Shown here: piece after piece, positions 24,139 to 35,846 of the stretch
Position numbering within the stretch: position 1 is the stretch's first letter
Layout of the letters: every line of letters begins with the position of its first letter
The notes under the pieces: model-generated
Seen by the model: only the letters and a program-made list of their open reading frames with translations
What the model was told of the DNA's origin: nothing
Databases searched by the model: none
Assembly (NCBI GenBank): GCA_022494885.1
Contig: JAGVSM010002403.1
Location: forward strand, 32,054-96,053
Source: Micrasema longulum
Lineage: Eukaryota; Arthropoda; Insecta; Trichoptera; Brachycentridae
Reading direction: 5' to 3'
DNA: 64,000 bases
Made by a program: the position numbers and the translations under genes

Positions 24139-24180
24139 CCGACGTTTCGGCTACCATTGCGGGAGCCATCTTTAGGGTAA
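24139..24180 (-). ncRNA. hammerhead-like ribozyme, mutated box
   Basis: Minus strand: CTAAAGA (one change from CTGANGA), one base, stem GGCT/AGCC, then GAAAC and GTC followed by GGAAC. Same family as 37873-37917, with which it shares the flank (ggtatcac, acacacacgg words). The G to A change in the catalytic box should abolish cleavage. Confidence 0.5.
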
Positions 24181-24309
24181 ATTGAGTGATTTCACATTTA
24201 CATTTCAATCCTGGACAGGAGTTTTCGACTCGATAGCAACTCTCAGGTAAAAATCCTTAAAATGGAAATTGAGTGTAGAAAAGCTCGCCTCATATATTAT
24301 AACAACAAA

Positions 24310-24600
24310 TTACAACAGGGATAAAAAACACCTTAAAAGGGAATATGGAAGTCTAGGCATTTACAGGGCTTATGACCTGTCATTGGCTGGTTTAAGTGGC
24401 CACTTTACACACTGTGTAACATTCACCATTCTGCCAATGTTTGAACATCCATATTTCTTCAATTCTTCCATTTGTTGATTTTAGTGAAATTAAAGAGCTG
24501 AAACATTTATTGTTGTGAAGAGATTATCTGACTGAACTATTTCACATACTAGGCAACGCCTGAAAACAATTTTCCAATTTTTAAACTTCTTCTTGGACCA
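24310..24600 (+). repeat. family A repeat, long copy
   Basis: All family A blocks are present, including gggaatatggaagtctaggc, ttacacactgtgtaac, and the downstream part with gagctgaaac, actaggcaacgcctg and ttccaattt. The next 60 bases contain the palindrome at 24615-24656. Confidence 0.65.
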
Positions 24601-24614
24601 GTTAGTTTTATTAC

Positions 24615-24656
24615 AATATTTGAGTTTGTCCAAATGTTTGGACAAACTCAAATATT
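24615..24656. repeat. perfect 20-base palindrome with 2-base loop
   Basis: Arms 24615-24634 and 24637-24656 are exact reverse complements around a TG loop. The arm word tttgagt.tgtccaaatg is the terminal word of family A copies (62490, 61806 and 36205), so this is two element ends joined head to head. Confidence 0.85.
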
Positions 24657-24789
24657 ATATTATAACAACGATCAAAGGTAGCGCTACAAACATCCAACAT
24701 ATGTCAGTTATGTTTTTAAGCTCTCCTACAAATTATGCTTTTAGATCTATGACGTTATTTTATCAGATGTGTGATATGTCAAACGCATT

Positions 24790-24902
24790 GGGCCTTACTT
24801 AAAAACCTGGTAAAGTTACTATTAGAATAAGGATGGTGTTCCCATCTGTATTCTACCGATATGCGTAAGCGTAACTTTATACCGGAAGTTTATGAGTAAG
24901 GC
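24790..24902. mobile_element. MITE with GGGCCTTACT termini, short copy
   Basis: Ends gggccttactt and gagtaaggc, with inner arm ggtaaagttac against gtaactttatacc and the shared interior ggtgttcccatctgtatt. It is shorter than 22346-22509 because part of the left arm is deleted. Confidence 0.65.
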
Positions 24903-25497
24903 ATATAGTGTTAAATTGTATGTGTTATAAACAGTCGCACAAAACGGAATAACAGAGAACGGTTTTATTATGAAAAAATAATCAAATACGGAAGAAAACT
25001 TTGAAAAATACGATTTGGTGTTTACTTTAAAGTAAAAAAGTGCAATTTCATGCCAACCATTCTGGGAATCATAAGCCATAAGGAGATTTGGCGTAGGGCG
25101 CGTGCGCGTGCGCATGCTACCATTTGGACTGAGGATCGCGTTTTTGCATATTTTTTATTTATTTAATAACAAGATGCAAAGAGCAACGCGAACGTGAATG
25201 GAATCTGGAACGACAAAAATAAAGGACGGCGCGATTTTCTATTTCAAAGTTTCCCGAATCCCTTAAACAAATTAATTACAGTCAGCGTGTCCTGAGCTAA
25301 AGTGTTATTATGATAATGTTTGGACTTTCCTTTTGAGTGTGAAATGGGAGCAAGAGTTGAATATCCTCGTGTTAGCTTTATGTTCATGTTTCTAATTCAA
25401 GATATTACAAGAAACAGTCTTATTTACAGCGTAATATAATTTACTAAATGTTATTAAATATATATTTGTATATAACCACTTCCCGACTTTTCTATGT

Positions 25498-25532
25498 CTA
25501 CCGGTTTCGAGACGTCCCCGTCTCTTGGGTTA
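25498..25532 (-). ncRNA. hammerhead-like ribozyme relic
   Basis: Minus strand: a strong stem GAGACG/CGTCTC with loop GGGA, directly followed by GAAACCGGT. The CTGA half of the box has decayed to CCCA. The flank ends in aagtggttat like the 14.7 and 45.6 kb relics, which ties the three together. Confidence 0.45.
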
Positions 25533-25572
25533 TTTACTGATGTTTATTAACATTTCGTGAGGTAATAATAAA

Positions 25573-25850
25573 CAGGGTGTTCTTTAAACCCTGTCACATC
25601 CTAAACCCTGATGATCAGTATGGGCAAGAAGACATATAAGCATATTTAAAAAAAATTTGAACAATGATTTTTTTTAAAAATAAAACATTAAAAAAAAACA
25701 AATGGTTGATTACTTCTGCAGGGGAGAAGCGAGGGGAGCGCGGCCATGCGGTTGATGGTGTATTAGACTCCCCCCTCTTCGTTTCTCCCCTGCAGAAGGA
25801 AGCAACCATTTGTTTTTCATTTATCTTTTATTTTTTAAGATTTTAGTCGT
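25573..25850 (+). mobile_element. CAGGGTG TIR element, right end missing
   Basis: The left terminus is nearly identical to that of 61314-61685 (cagggtgttctttaaaccct). The inner palindrome aaatggttg.ttacttctgcag ... ctgcagaaggaagcaaccattt is intact and strikingly GC-rich at its centre. The right terminus is absent. The 60-odd codon frames on both strands come from the palindrome and are not genes. Confidence 0.7.
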
Positions 25851-26224
25851 TATTAATACATTATCAGCATTGAAATGTATACACAGTAGAACTCCGTTTA
25901 TCTAAACTCTAGTCATCCGAATTTCCAAATATCCAATTCGTTATCAGGAAATAAAAAATAATGAAAAAGGTTAAACGATTTTATTTGTCAAAGCAATGAA
26001 CTTTTGCTGGACATGTTCAAGTCAGTTTTCAATGTGATTAAAATTCGCTTTTTTATTTCAAAAGGAATAAAAAAGTTTACGTAAATTTTGCGTTTTCTTT
26101 CAAAACGTTGCCTTAATTAAATGGTTAAACCAATAATCCGGATAACGTCTGGCAATTATTAATCCAGATAATTGGAGTTTTGCTGTATTTTTAAGCTGTT
26201 GTAAGAATTTTTTAAATCGGGCGA

Positions 26225-26505
26225 GTGTAAATCTGAGTCAGGTATAATTGATAAGATTAAGAAAGGGTTTTTCAGGTGGTTTGGTCATGTAGAACGAATG
26301 GATGACGAAAGAATAACAAAACAAGTATATCTGGCGAAAATGAACGTTAACGTAAGACGAGGACGACCAAGGACGACGTGGCATGATCAGATAAACCAAA
26401 ATCTTAGTCTAGTCATGTCAAAAGAAGACAGAACCGAAGGGCATGTATGACGATCCATTCTCTCTGCCTACCCCCTACGGGGAAATGGCGTGATGGTAGT
26501 GCGAC
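26225..26505 (+). pseudogene. non-LTR retrotransposon 3' end (family R1)
   Basis: The + frame reads IIDKIKKGFFRWFGHVERMD, then a basic GRPRTTWHDQI block, the usual C-terminus of this element class. The following part (RSILSAYP-like) is joined after a deletion, and gaaatggcgtgatgg closes the UTR. It is 5'-truncated and lies 0.6 kb before another copy in the same orientation. Confidence 0.65.
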
Positions 26506-26627
26506 TGTTTATAATTTTTTTTTTTTTTATTATTATGAGAAAATGCACGCCATTCTGGCAATAAAAACAGAAATACCTACAAGAATACTGAACAGCAGGC
26601 TCAATTATGTCAAAATTTGGTTTAGTA

Positions 26628-26762
26628 AGTTCGTTCGTTCGTTCGTTCGTTCGTCATATATCCATCTCACTCTGACGCAATCAAAACAGAATTTCCCTCT
26701 CGTTCCCTCGCATACAATACGAATGGATTTACGAAAAGAATTAGTTACGAGGCCACTGGCCA
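26628..26762 (-). mobile_element. MITE GGCCTTATTCTG family, with (TTCG)n expansion
   Basis: Inverse copy of 10951-11104. In place of the short cgaacgaacgag stretch of that copy, it has a run of about six ttcg units (26633-26655), so the microsatellite arose from an element-internal seed. The far terminus is missing. Confidence 0.6.
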
Positions 26763-27134
26763 ATTTTCTCCGTGAATGCATCTCCGCGTGTTGCAAAACG
26801 GGTGCAATATACTCAGCTTGTTAGCGTACACGACGCGGATGTAAACGGAAGCTTTTCTTGTGTGTGCTTTTATTTTGACAAATAAAAAAGCTCGCCACGC
26901 TCGTTTTGACTTTCGTACGCGTGGCGTCAGAGCGACACAGCACGAGATGTTCCAGTAAAAGCAAAAAGAAAAATATGCACTCAAAAAGGAATATCTAAGC
27001 AACGCGAATAATTTTAAAGTGATTATTCATGAATAAAGAATATATCTTGCTTTTCACAAAAAAGCCATACATTGAGGTGCTGTAAATACGTTGTAATAAT
27101 GTGTCAGATTTAGGTTCACATAACGACAATGCCA

Positions 27135-27625
27135 AAATTAACAGTTAACAATGGAGTCCGGGTGCCGACCCTGATGTATGGGAACGAAGTATGGACTTGG
27201 AAAAGCAGGGACGAAAACAGGCTAAATACTGTCGAAATACGATCTCTCAGGCGAATGTGTGGCAAAACTATGAGATCCGTACTTTACGTAAGGCTGAGAT
27301 AAGCACTATCGACAAAATCAAGAAAGGAGAACTGCGTTGGTATGGCCATGTAGAGCGAATGGACAGCGATAGAACGGCTAAAAATAATTATGATGCGAAT
27401 ATTGATGGATGCAGAAATGGAAAAAGGCCGAGAAAGACATGGCATGACCAAATCCAACCAACACTTTAAGATGGACATGTCGAAATTCGGAATATTCGGC
27501 GCGCTTGCATGATAATATGTACGAATGTAGAGGAAGCGTGATCTGTATACAAAGACAGAGTGATATGGCGTTCTATCCGCTTTGCTTAGCCTTACGAGGA
27601 AACGGCGTGACGGTTTGTTTGTTTT
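27135..27625 (+). pseudogene. non-LTR retrotransposon C-terminal region and 3' UTR (family R1)
   Basis: The most complete copy of this family here. Broken frames read VPTLMYGNEVWTW, then RLNTVEIRSLRRMCGKT, then IDKIKKGELRWYGHVERMD, then a GKRPRKTWHDQI block, and later RVIWRSI. These are the conserved C-terminal blocks after the reverse transcriptase in this group of elements. A frameshift lies after MCGKT and stops interrupt the end. The UTR ends gaaacggcgtgacgg. The clade was not assigned. Confidence 0.7.
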
Positions 27626-28671
27626 GCTAAAGTGTCAGCTTAATAACGATAGTGGATAAATTCAGAATGGTGTTTTTTTTATACAGAGGCAATGCCAATA
27701 CCTATAAAAAAAAACTAATGGCATTTATTCAAACAATAAAAATATCAGAAGGAAAATTATGAACGAAATGTTAAATATTTTGTAATTAATTAGTGAATAA
27801 TAACAAAAAAATATATAAATAAATAGACGAAAGCGGGTTGAAGCCGCTTCAGAGTTTCATACAATTTCACATGAATTATGTTTACCACTTATGAATCAGA
27901 TATGACGTTTTACAAAAAAAAATCGTCGAGAATTTATAGTGGCATATTGAGATTTATACATCCCACAAAAAGTGACATATTCAGTATATTTAAAAATCAC
28001 CGCTACAAATCAGTGAACTATCTTAGAGAGCTCCCATTTTTCAATCTAAGAAAATATATATGCTTCTTATTAAAAGTATTACCAACGAGTCATCGTCGGC
28101 GTCGCGTCGGTTAAACAGTTCAGAGCAAAAGAAGTCAAAAGAAAATTCAACTAAAAGACGGCAAGTTTTTCTGAAAACCATTTAATACCATACATTCCCC
28201 GAAATTTCTATGAAGTTAAAAAATATATGCATTAAAGCATGATGGAAGAGCTCATGAAATGAAATCGACGCCGGGTATTACTTAACTATCCAGATTTTTC
28301 TATGGCAAAAACTGCGTGAAGGAGGTTGTCTTAGGCCGCAGGATCAACTTTTTTAAAGGCTTTTTTTAAAAATATTTTTTTCTAAAACTACCAATTTTAA
28401 AAAGAGCTGAGTTTAAAAAAAATCTAGGCTAAGGCTCTGAAAAACATTGAACTGTATTAAATCAAGGGGTCATTACTCGAAATACATAGTTTAAGACCCC
28501 ATGGAAATAAAATTAAGTTAGCTAGTTTATGTATCTCCAAAGAAAACAAATTCAGATATCGAAATTGGCAAGAACATATTTAAACCGTCGTGATGAATAT
28601 GTTAATAGGTATCTTTATTAATAATTTGTTACTAAACATTTTCTTGCCTATGGTTTATTTTTTTTCTTGCA

Positions 28672-28808
28672 CCTCAAACCAGGAGCCCCAATTACAGTGG
28701 TAAATTGCAGCACGAAATACTTAGGCAATTTTTGTGTTTTCGCCGGAAATCGAACCCGGAACATTCCTTACGTGAATTAAATGTCTTAACCATTACACCA
28801 CTTGACTA
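28672..28808 (-). repeat. tRNA-derived SINE
   Basis: On the minus strand the head has agtggtgtaatggttaagac (A box) and a B-box-like gggttcgatttccgg, followed by the body word aggc, cagcacg-like blocks and ttaccactgtaa. A diverged relative is at 7010-7145. It directly abuts the fold-back element that begins at 28809. Confidence 0.6.
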
Positions 28809-29833
28809 AATTGTACGGCGAAGTTTCTCGGGAACGTAAGAAAAAAATTATTTCATTAAAAAGGAACTACTTTGAACGACGTCACTAGTTCTATGAAATC
28901 AACCAATAATAGAGCATTATGATAAATTTACTGTTTTCAGAGAGCCAACTGACCAATCAGCAGAACTGAAAGACAAGAACTTAATATGTCACAGGTGGAG
29001 TAATTTCAAAATTGCAAAACTATAAAAAATCATAGCGCTGATAATACGATACATAAATTTGGCTTTGTTTGATAGTCTATTAACAAATAATACTATAATT
29101 TAAAAAACGTATGAACTTCTTTATTCTGATGTATCTCAATTTGTCGAAATTGTAGTTAGCCTTCTTTCGTACTAAACCGCCGATTTGTGTGTATATATTA
29201 TATGGGGCGGGTAGGATTGGAAATAAACGGAGCGCGCGGTGAAACGAAAAGTGTGTCAAGCGTCGGGAAATGCTTCCACTCGAGAAATGCGACAAAATAA
29301 CGACAAAATGGAGAAAATAAACACGCCGGCTACCCCGCTCCGACCCGTCGACTGTCTTTCTAACCTAACTGCTTCATCTGCAGATCTTTAACCGCGTTTT
29401 GGGCCACGCGCGTCTTGATTTTTTGTCAACAAGTGCAACCGCCGCACTTTTATTTTAACCGAGTGTTTAGAAAATTTATGGCTGTAATGTTGTCGTTTAG
29501 TGGTTTTTAAAATATTTTTTTATTTGTCAATAAACTGTTTATACACTAAGCAAAAAAAAAACAATTCATTTCTATATATCGTATTATCAGCGCTATGATT
29601 TTTTTAAAGTTTTGTATTTCTAAAATTACTCCGCATGTGACGTCAGAGGTTCTCTAACGGCATATACTCGGTCAGTTCTGTCGATTGGTCCGTTGACGGT
29701 AAGTGAACCGGATATTATTCACAGCTCTCTTATCATCGGTTGATTCATATGAACTAGTGACGTCGTTCAAAGTAGTTCATTTTTATTATTTTTTGGTACA
29801 TTTTCAAGAAACTATGCCGTACAATTTAATGCT
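28809..29833. mobile_element. fold-back element, ~245 bp arms
   Basis: Left arm 28809-29047 and right arm 29578-29833 are imperfect inverted repeats. Shared words include aaattgtacggc, tttgaacgacgtcactagttc, ggagtaattt and aatcatagcgctgataatacg. They enclose about 530 bp. Single arms of the same family lie at 20690-20825 (-) and 31021-31380 (+). The middle is moderately GC-rich (29150-29430) and contains no recognised transposase. Confidence 0.6.
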
Positions 29834-29899
29834 GTAATTTCTACTGCGCGCAAATATACATTTTTTTGTAGCTTTTTGGGCTGAAATTCCTCATTTTAT

Positions 29900-30175
29900 T
29901 AATAGAAAGATTAAAACGTGTCAAAAAGATTTTTAAATTACAGAACGTATTTTTTTTACTCCGTTTTTTTCGTTGTCACAAATAAAAACATTTGTATTTT
30001 TTTACGAATGATTTAGCTATATTCGCAAGAACTCCTCGCTCGAATCCTATGGTTTAAAATCGCCCAAAGGGTTTTCAATTCGACTAAAACATTGTTTTTC
30101 AATTAAAATGCCAGATTTCCTAACCCCGATCGGTATATCATCTGACCGGACATAGGAAAAGGGTTCAGTACAAAG
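29900..30175. other. AT-rich DNA without a recognised gene
   Basis: The first 30 bases continue the fold-back family arm (gctgaaattcctcattttatt). Beyond that I see nothing. Confidence 0.35.
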
Positions 30176-30179
30176 TTTT

Positions 30180-30290
30180 TTTTTTTTAATATCTTTATTC
30201 TATTTCCACACTTAAATGTGTATAGGGCACTGCATAGGTACACCAACCGCAGTGTCTCTCGATCATTTTTGGTACATATAGATTTTGAAT
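30180..30290 (-). repeat. composite SINE body and A-tail (family S3)
   Basis: On the minus strand: aaaaatgatcgagagacactgc, ggtgtacctatgcagtgccc, tatacac, aataaag, then a run of A (the poly-T at 30177-30189). The same order is seen at 57675-57775 on the plus strand. The tRNA head is missing. The aataaa word before the A run could act as a polyadenylation signal on the minus strand. Confidence 0.5.
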
Positions 30291-31020
30291 AGTTATAGTA
30301 GTAGAAGACGATAATTTTAATTATTTTATTTGTATTTTGACTATAAACAGCATTTAGATTGTCGTGTAATCTGTATTTTGTATCATTAAAAATGCAAGTG
30401 TTTTTGGATCGATCATATTTTTTTTCGTGCAATATTTATCAAATTAAAATATATACACTGGAATTATGGATAAAAAATAAATACCCTCAAATTGGCAACA
30501 TTATATTTCGAGAATGCATCAGTAGCGCTGGAGGGAAGTCACAGCTAATTAACCGGCGCAATATTCAAAAATGGAGCACAACCGACCTTTTTATTTGAAA
30601 AAGGAACCAAAACACATCGGATCCGGTTGTAAATTCTAAACTGGCGTAGCGCAGCAAGTAAGATGTGTGAAGCTCGGGCGTGAAGAAAGTTCCACTGCGT
30701 GTAATTACAGGAAAAAATACCGGCTAATTCGAGAATCGTAAACTTTTCGCAGAATTAACATATTCTCTCGGTATGCACTCGCAAACTAATAAAGGTTCAT
30801 GTTTTAAGAATCAATTATGAATATTCTGTGGCAAAAGTTGTATAGTGTTTTTTTTTCCACGTTTCCTTTCTACACTAGAAGCCAAGAAATCATATTTCAG
30901 TGATAAATAACAGCATAGAAAATCCAGGCAGAATTTTAGTAGTTTTTCAAATATCTTTTTATTTTTTATCAAACTAAGTCAAAATTTAAAAAAGAATAAA
31001 CAAATTTTTATGAATCACTA

Positions 31021-31380
31021 ACATCGCTGACTTTTCAAAGCATTTTAATTTCGAAATTACTCCGCCCGTGACACAAGTTGTCGTCGGTGACTTGTGCTGA
31101 CATACAAAATACGTTGAGAAAATGGCTACCCGGAAACCGGAAATCTATGCCAAAACAAAACAACGCTGTAATTGGTTGATTCGCAAGAACTTGCGCCTTA
31201 GTTCCAAATAGTTCATATTTACTACAACCATTTTTAATCATTTTATCATACATTTTCGAGAAAATTCGCGGTACAAATTCTCTAATTTCTACCGCGTGCA
31301 AGTAAACATTTTTATACCTAATTCTCCGTAGCACTGAATTTCCTCATTTTTGTAATCTTACCAGAAATTGGATACGATAG
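31021..31380 (+). repeat. single arm of the fold-back family
   Basis: Related to 29578-29930 along its length (acatcgctgac, attactccgc, gtgac, caaatagttcatatttac, cattttcgagaaa, gcggtacaaat, then ctgaatttcctcattttt). The TGACGTCA word of the sister copy is changed to TGACACA here. Confidence 0.5.
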
Positions 31381-31389
31381 CACGTGCGC

Positions 31390-33429
31390 GGGGTCACCAG
31401 TGGTAGAATGTTTACTAAAAAAACATTTTAAACCAAACAATAATGTTTGTTTAGCTGAAAATTCTGTCGCATCACGCGAATGAAAACTGAGCATTATGTG
31501 TGATGCTTTTTTAAATAAATACTCGGTACTTAAAATATAAATAAACAACAATGCACTCGTATTTCTCCGCGTGTTTAAATGCAGTCGTGTAAGACAGAGA
31601 ATAATCGCAGGCGGGGTCAAAATATTAGATTATAAACTCTAAACAAGACAAACCACGACACATTATTAATTAAGTAAGAACTGTTTACTTTATTCTACGT
31701 TTTGTTACCGTTCGCGTTCCCGAGACAGCTCGGCGAATTTTAATAAAGGTTTATTAAAATGTACATCTCATCAGTCAAATGAATCCTTCTCTTTTTTGCA
31801 TAAATGCGAGGCCATAGGCCTTCCCGGTTCAGTAGAGCGCCGACCTCGGGTGGGCGATGGGCGAGCACAGTGTTCTTCCCGCGCCACGCACTCCACTTGG
31901 TTACTTGTCAACAGTGCATATACAAACACTTTTCTCCTTTTGAATCGTCACGATTTAACATACTGATACATTTTTATTAAGTCGGAATGACAGAATTAAA
32001 CCAGCACATTGAGAATAAATCCGATGACAGGGTTGAACGAACTCGGAAAATTTATTGTATGTTATAGATTTGAGTAACTCTCTTTGGTAGAGACTAAGAG
32101 AAATATTTTTCGAAGAAAATAAATACTTCATAAATCTAGCTCGTTTGGTAAGGATGACATTTTTTACGTCTTTTATGCTTTATTTAGTATGATTCCCGTA
32201 TGTTCCAAACATTATTATTATGTTGTTATTAATTTTAAACGGTTTATTTATAGACGCCATTTGAAAAAAAAACAATGGTACTTACTAACTTCCATAAAAA
32301 GAAAAACATAAACAATTCAGGTGTTTTGTTTTATTATAATTGTTTTTCAATATTATTTAATGCTTTGTTAAAGGCGTAAGCCGTCGAAATAAATAAATAA
32401 ATATAAACAATACATATGATTCTCAATACCTACCTTAAACAGAGATTAGAATTCTAGGACAGTAAAAAAATATATTTTTAGCAAACCATATTGATTTCGA
32501 CAGTCAAATTCGAAGTATTTTAAGTTACTGAATGTATAAGAGATCATATACCGAATACTAAAATGCGGGTGTAATTAATACATATATTTTTATAATGAAA
32601 ATTGAAATCCCTGGTAAAAATTACATGATATAACAGACGATGTGAACATGCAAATAATGATCAGTTAGGATCGTTTTCAAACTATTTTGGGAGCGCGTTT
32701 TGTTTTCGTAAATCTGTAGTCAGTACAATTATATCAAAGAGGTGGGAAATTTGGATCAAGCCTAAAGTAAAGGGGCAAGACTTCATTTACCGCTATACCA
32801 AATAGTAGAATGCCAAAAATATTCAACATTTCGTCGACTCCTACACGCTGGCCTACTAACGACAAACCTATCAGGAAAACATGTAGAGTGGATTGAGAAG
32901 AAAGATACAATATATTTCACGGACAAGAGAAATACATCAATGACATTTCTACCGGTAAATTTAGAACTCTGCAGATGATCACTACAATAAATCTATTATT
33001 TTAAAGCACAGATGTGTTAGAAACTAGGAGGGGGTTTGTTGTCCCGTGTTTCTATCCGAGAAATGTAAATGGATTACGGTGGTGACCCGAGCGGATTTAT
33101 TTGTTTCGGAATAGTGATTTGTAAAACTTATTCATACGATGTATCAGATACAATACAATTTAAATTTATTAGTATACCTGACAATAATCTATTTCTAAAC
33201 GGTTCACATTTGAGTCAAATCTGCGCATTAATTGAATTTGAAAATTTTTCAGTCAGAAGTACGCGACCCGTGAGAAAATAATTTTAATTAAGAGAAAAGT
33301 TTCAGGTAAGATGTTCTGTATCCGATGAAACGATTCGGCGCATAAATCACCCCATCGGCACATAGCCGACATTATCTCCAATAGTCTGTTCCGCTAATTT
33401 AATCGCGGCAAATCTCACTTTGGCTTTGT
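31390..33429. other. no recognised gene
   Basis: Includes a GC-richer stretch at about 31800-31905 and a retroposon-like tail at about 32365-32402 (ggcgtaagccgtcgaaat then taaataaata). There are no defensible exons. Confidence 0.35.
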
Positions 33430-33685
33430 CTGTCCATTTAATTTAAATATAGGCCTTGCAGCGAGATCTGAGCGGTCGTTCGATTGAACTGGGCAATTCT
33501 TAACGAGGCATGTGCACGCTAATAGGACACAAGTCTATATTGTCTACCGGCCGGAATGCCGATCGGTCATCGACAACTCGAAAGATGTCGCTCGGATAGA
33601 CAGAGATTCTGCGATCACCCGGTACGTCACGAAGAACACATCCATCAATATGGCGTGTGGAGTATGGATATTGGGGATGCCGCAG
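33430..33685 (+). other. candidate 5' exon with start codon and splice donor
   Basis: A GC-richer patch that ends in a canonical donor, CAG|GTATGT, at 33685/33686. An ATG at 33650 in the context tcaatATGG opens a frame of 12 codons (MACGVWILGMPQ) ending exactly in phase 0 at that donor. The short N-terminus is hydrophobic and could start a signal peptide. No following exon was identified, so a chance match in a GC-rich repeat cannot be excluded. Confidence 0.2.
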
Positions 33686-33809
33686 GTATGTACTTCTTTC
33701 TCTGGGAGTGATGGGGTAAACTCTAGAGACTCGAGCGATACAACGCGTCAATATCACCTGAAGAATCACACCATTCATGTATATGTAAATATTTTATTTA
33801 TATCGTGAA

Positions 33810-35233
33810 AATACATCAATCTTCATCACAAAATAAACTCATCTTTCGTATCGAGTATACGCTGAAATAATAGAAGAGGGATAAACAATAAATCATAGCA
33901 TATCATAATTTACATAACTAGATCAGAATATTTACCTTCGGTATAAACACGATGAGCCTAACTTAGTAGTAGGAAATTTTCGGGCATGTCCATAAAGAAA
34001 ACACGGCGTTGCGCAAAACTGAAATGGCCAACACACGGACAGCTGTCAGTTAAGAGGAGTAATAACTTTCTTGGGAAACAGTTCCAGGAATAGACGAACG
34101 CCTTATATCTCAACATGGCGCTAATTTAAGACAGAGTCGCAATCTCCATACCGCTCGGACCAGGATTCCAGCATAGCTGGCTACATATTATGACCGCGGC
34201 TATTGGCTTCAGCCAACGTTCAGCTAGGATGTTTTGCAACACAAAAAAACACAATTATAATGCGATTTACAATGTACACGAGAGCACGAACACGCCGATC
34301 ATAAAATGGAAGATCATTTCCTTTGGAAGATGACTGTTCGATGTAGTCAACGCGTGTCTGGGGTTAATGTAACATAATGTGTTAATAAAATTGTAGATAA
34401 ATCTTATCCATCATAAATGTGATTTGAGTCTAAAGCGTTTAAACAGTTTATTTACTTTCCTAGAATACTTGAGTCTGAAGCGTTTAAACAGTTTATTTAC
34501 TTTCATTTACCTAGAATACGTTATCGCAGGCGCCGATATAATAAAAAAAAATATGTGCAACAATATATTCCCTATTTACAGGGAAAAAAGTTACGAATAT
34601 ACCATAAATGTCACAATTACTTTTTTTTTTAAATATATAGTCATACCTACAAATTGGGTATTAATGTATTATGCAGTTTAAAAAATAATCTTGATTTCCC
34701 ACCTAAATCTAAAACATTATCACGTGATTTTTTTTTAATGCCAAAAATTCGTGCAAATGCGGGTACAAGATTTCAAAAACAAACAATTATAATATGAATT
34801 CACTAAACAGTACATAGATAACTTATATTCAATAAAAATATATAGTATTTAACATAAAAACGAATAAGTATTGGAAAGTTTTTATTATAATATATGTAAG
34901 TAAAAAATTCAACTGAAATTTACGATTACCATTGTGTTTTAAACATAAAATGAATTAAACCCAACACCACGAGTCCATTATAAAACTATTGTACAAGATT
35001 ATATACAATACCGTTCATGCAAAAATTCTGCATCTGAACGTGCACTACAGTAAAACATGTTTCAATTGTTTTCTTCATTAATAGCAATAGTAAACTTGTA
35101 ATTTTATTGTGCCAACTGTTTGATTGCAAAAAAATAACTGCCACAAAATTTAAATGTGAGGAATGGTTTCTGATATCAATCATTTTATTTTTATTTTATA
35201 AGATAAGATAAGATTATCCGTGCGAAGAAGGCA
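33810..35233. other. AT-rich DNA; one short tandem duplication
   Basis: Moderately GC-rich at 33960-34210 but with no exon recognised. A 45-50 base direct duplication lies at about 34424-34517. The rest is AT-rich. Confidence 0.35.
34424..34517 (+). repeat. tandem duplication of ~46 bases
   Basis: The unit ttgagtctraagcgtttaaa, cagtttatttactttc, ctagaatac occurs twice in a row. The second copy has a short insertion (atttac). Only two substitutions separate the units, so the duplication is young. Confidence 0.8.
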
Positions 35234-35472
35234 TTATTAGTGTTAATATTGATTTTTATGTTTAAATGCGAGAGTTCAGAACTGAACAAGCATAAAATAA
35301 ACACAATTATAATATATAATATCCCCTCATACCAGCACTTTTGCTGATTGGGAATATTTCGAACAAATAAAATATGTAATATGTGAAGTTTAAAAACCTT
35401 GTATTTTGTCATAAATAAATAAATAAAAAATAATTGCGCGAGTTTAGAGTTGAACAAGCATAAAATAATTAA

Positions 35473-35640
35473 ATCGGGTTGTGATCCCGTGGTTGGTGTT
35501 GCGGACTCGGGCTCAAAGGTCCGTGGTTGGAATCCCACTCCACCCCAACTTGATTCCCATTTTTTTAAAGTACAACTCGTTGAAAATGGCCTTCAAAATT
35601 AAATATTTGGGTAAATTATAAGAACGTAATTATTTATTTT
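35473..35640 (+). repeat. tRNA-derived SINE (family S1)
   Basis: The head is atcgggttgtgatcccgtgg (A-box region) and tccgtggttggaatcccact (B box with one change), followed by the body caacttgattccc, caactcgttgaaaatggcc, aaatatttgggtaaat. The end is AT-rich. It stands head to tail with the next copy. Confidence 0.75.
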
Positions 35641-35652
35641 TTAATAAAATAA

Positions 35653-35846
35653 ATCGGGTTGTGGTCCTGTGGCTAGTGTCTCGGACTCGCGGACCAAGGG
35701 TCTGTGGTTCGAATCCCACTCTACCCCAACTTGATTCCATTTTCTAATAGTGAGTTATTTACAACTCGTTGAAAATGGCCTTCAAAATGAAATATTTGGG
35801 TAAATCATAAGAACGCAAATATTTTTTTTCTTTAAAAAAAAAAAAA
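35653..35846 (+). repeat. tRNA-derived SINE (family S1)
   Basis: The best-preserved copy of the family in this window. It has a clean B box (ggttcgaatccc), the full body and a terminal run of A after aacgcaaatatt. It shares the same starting word as the copy 13 bases upstream. Confidence 0.8.
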
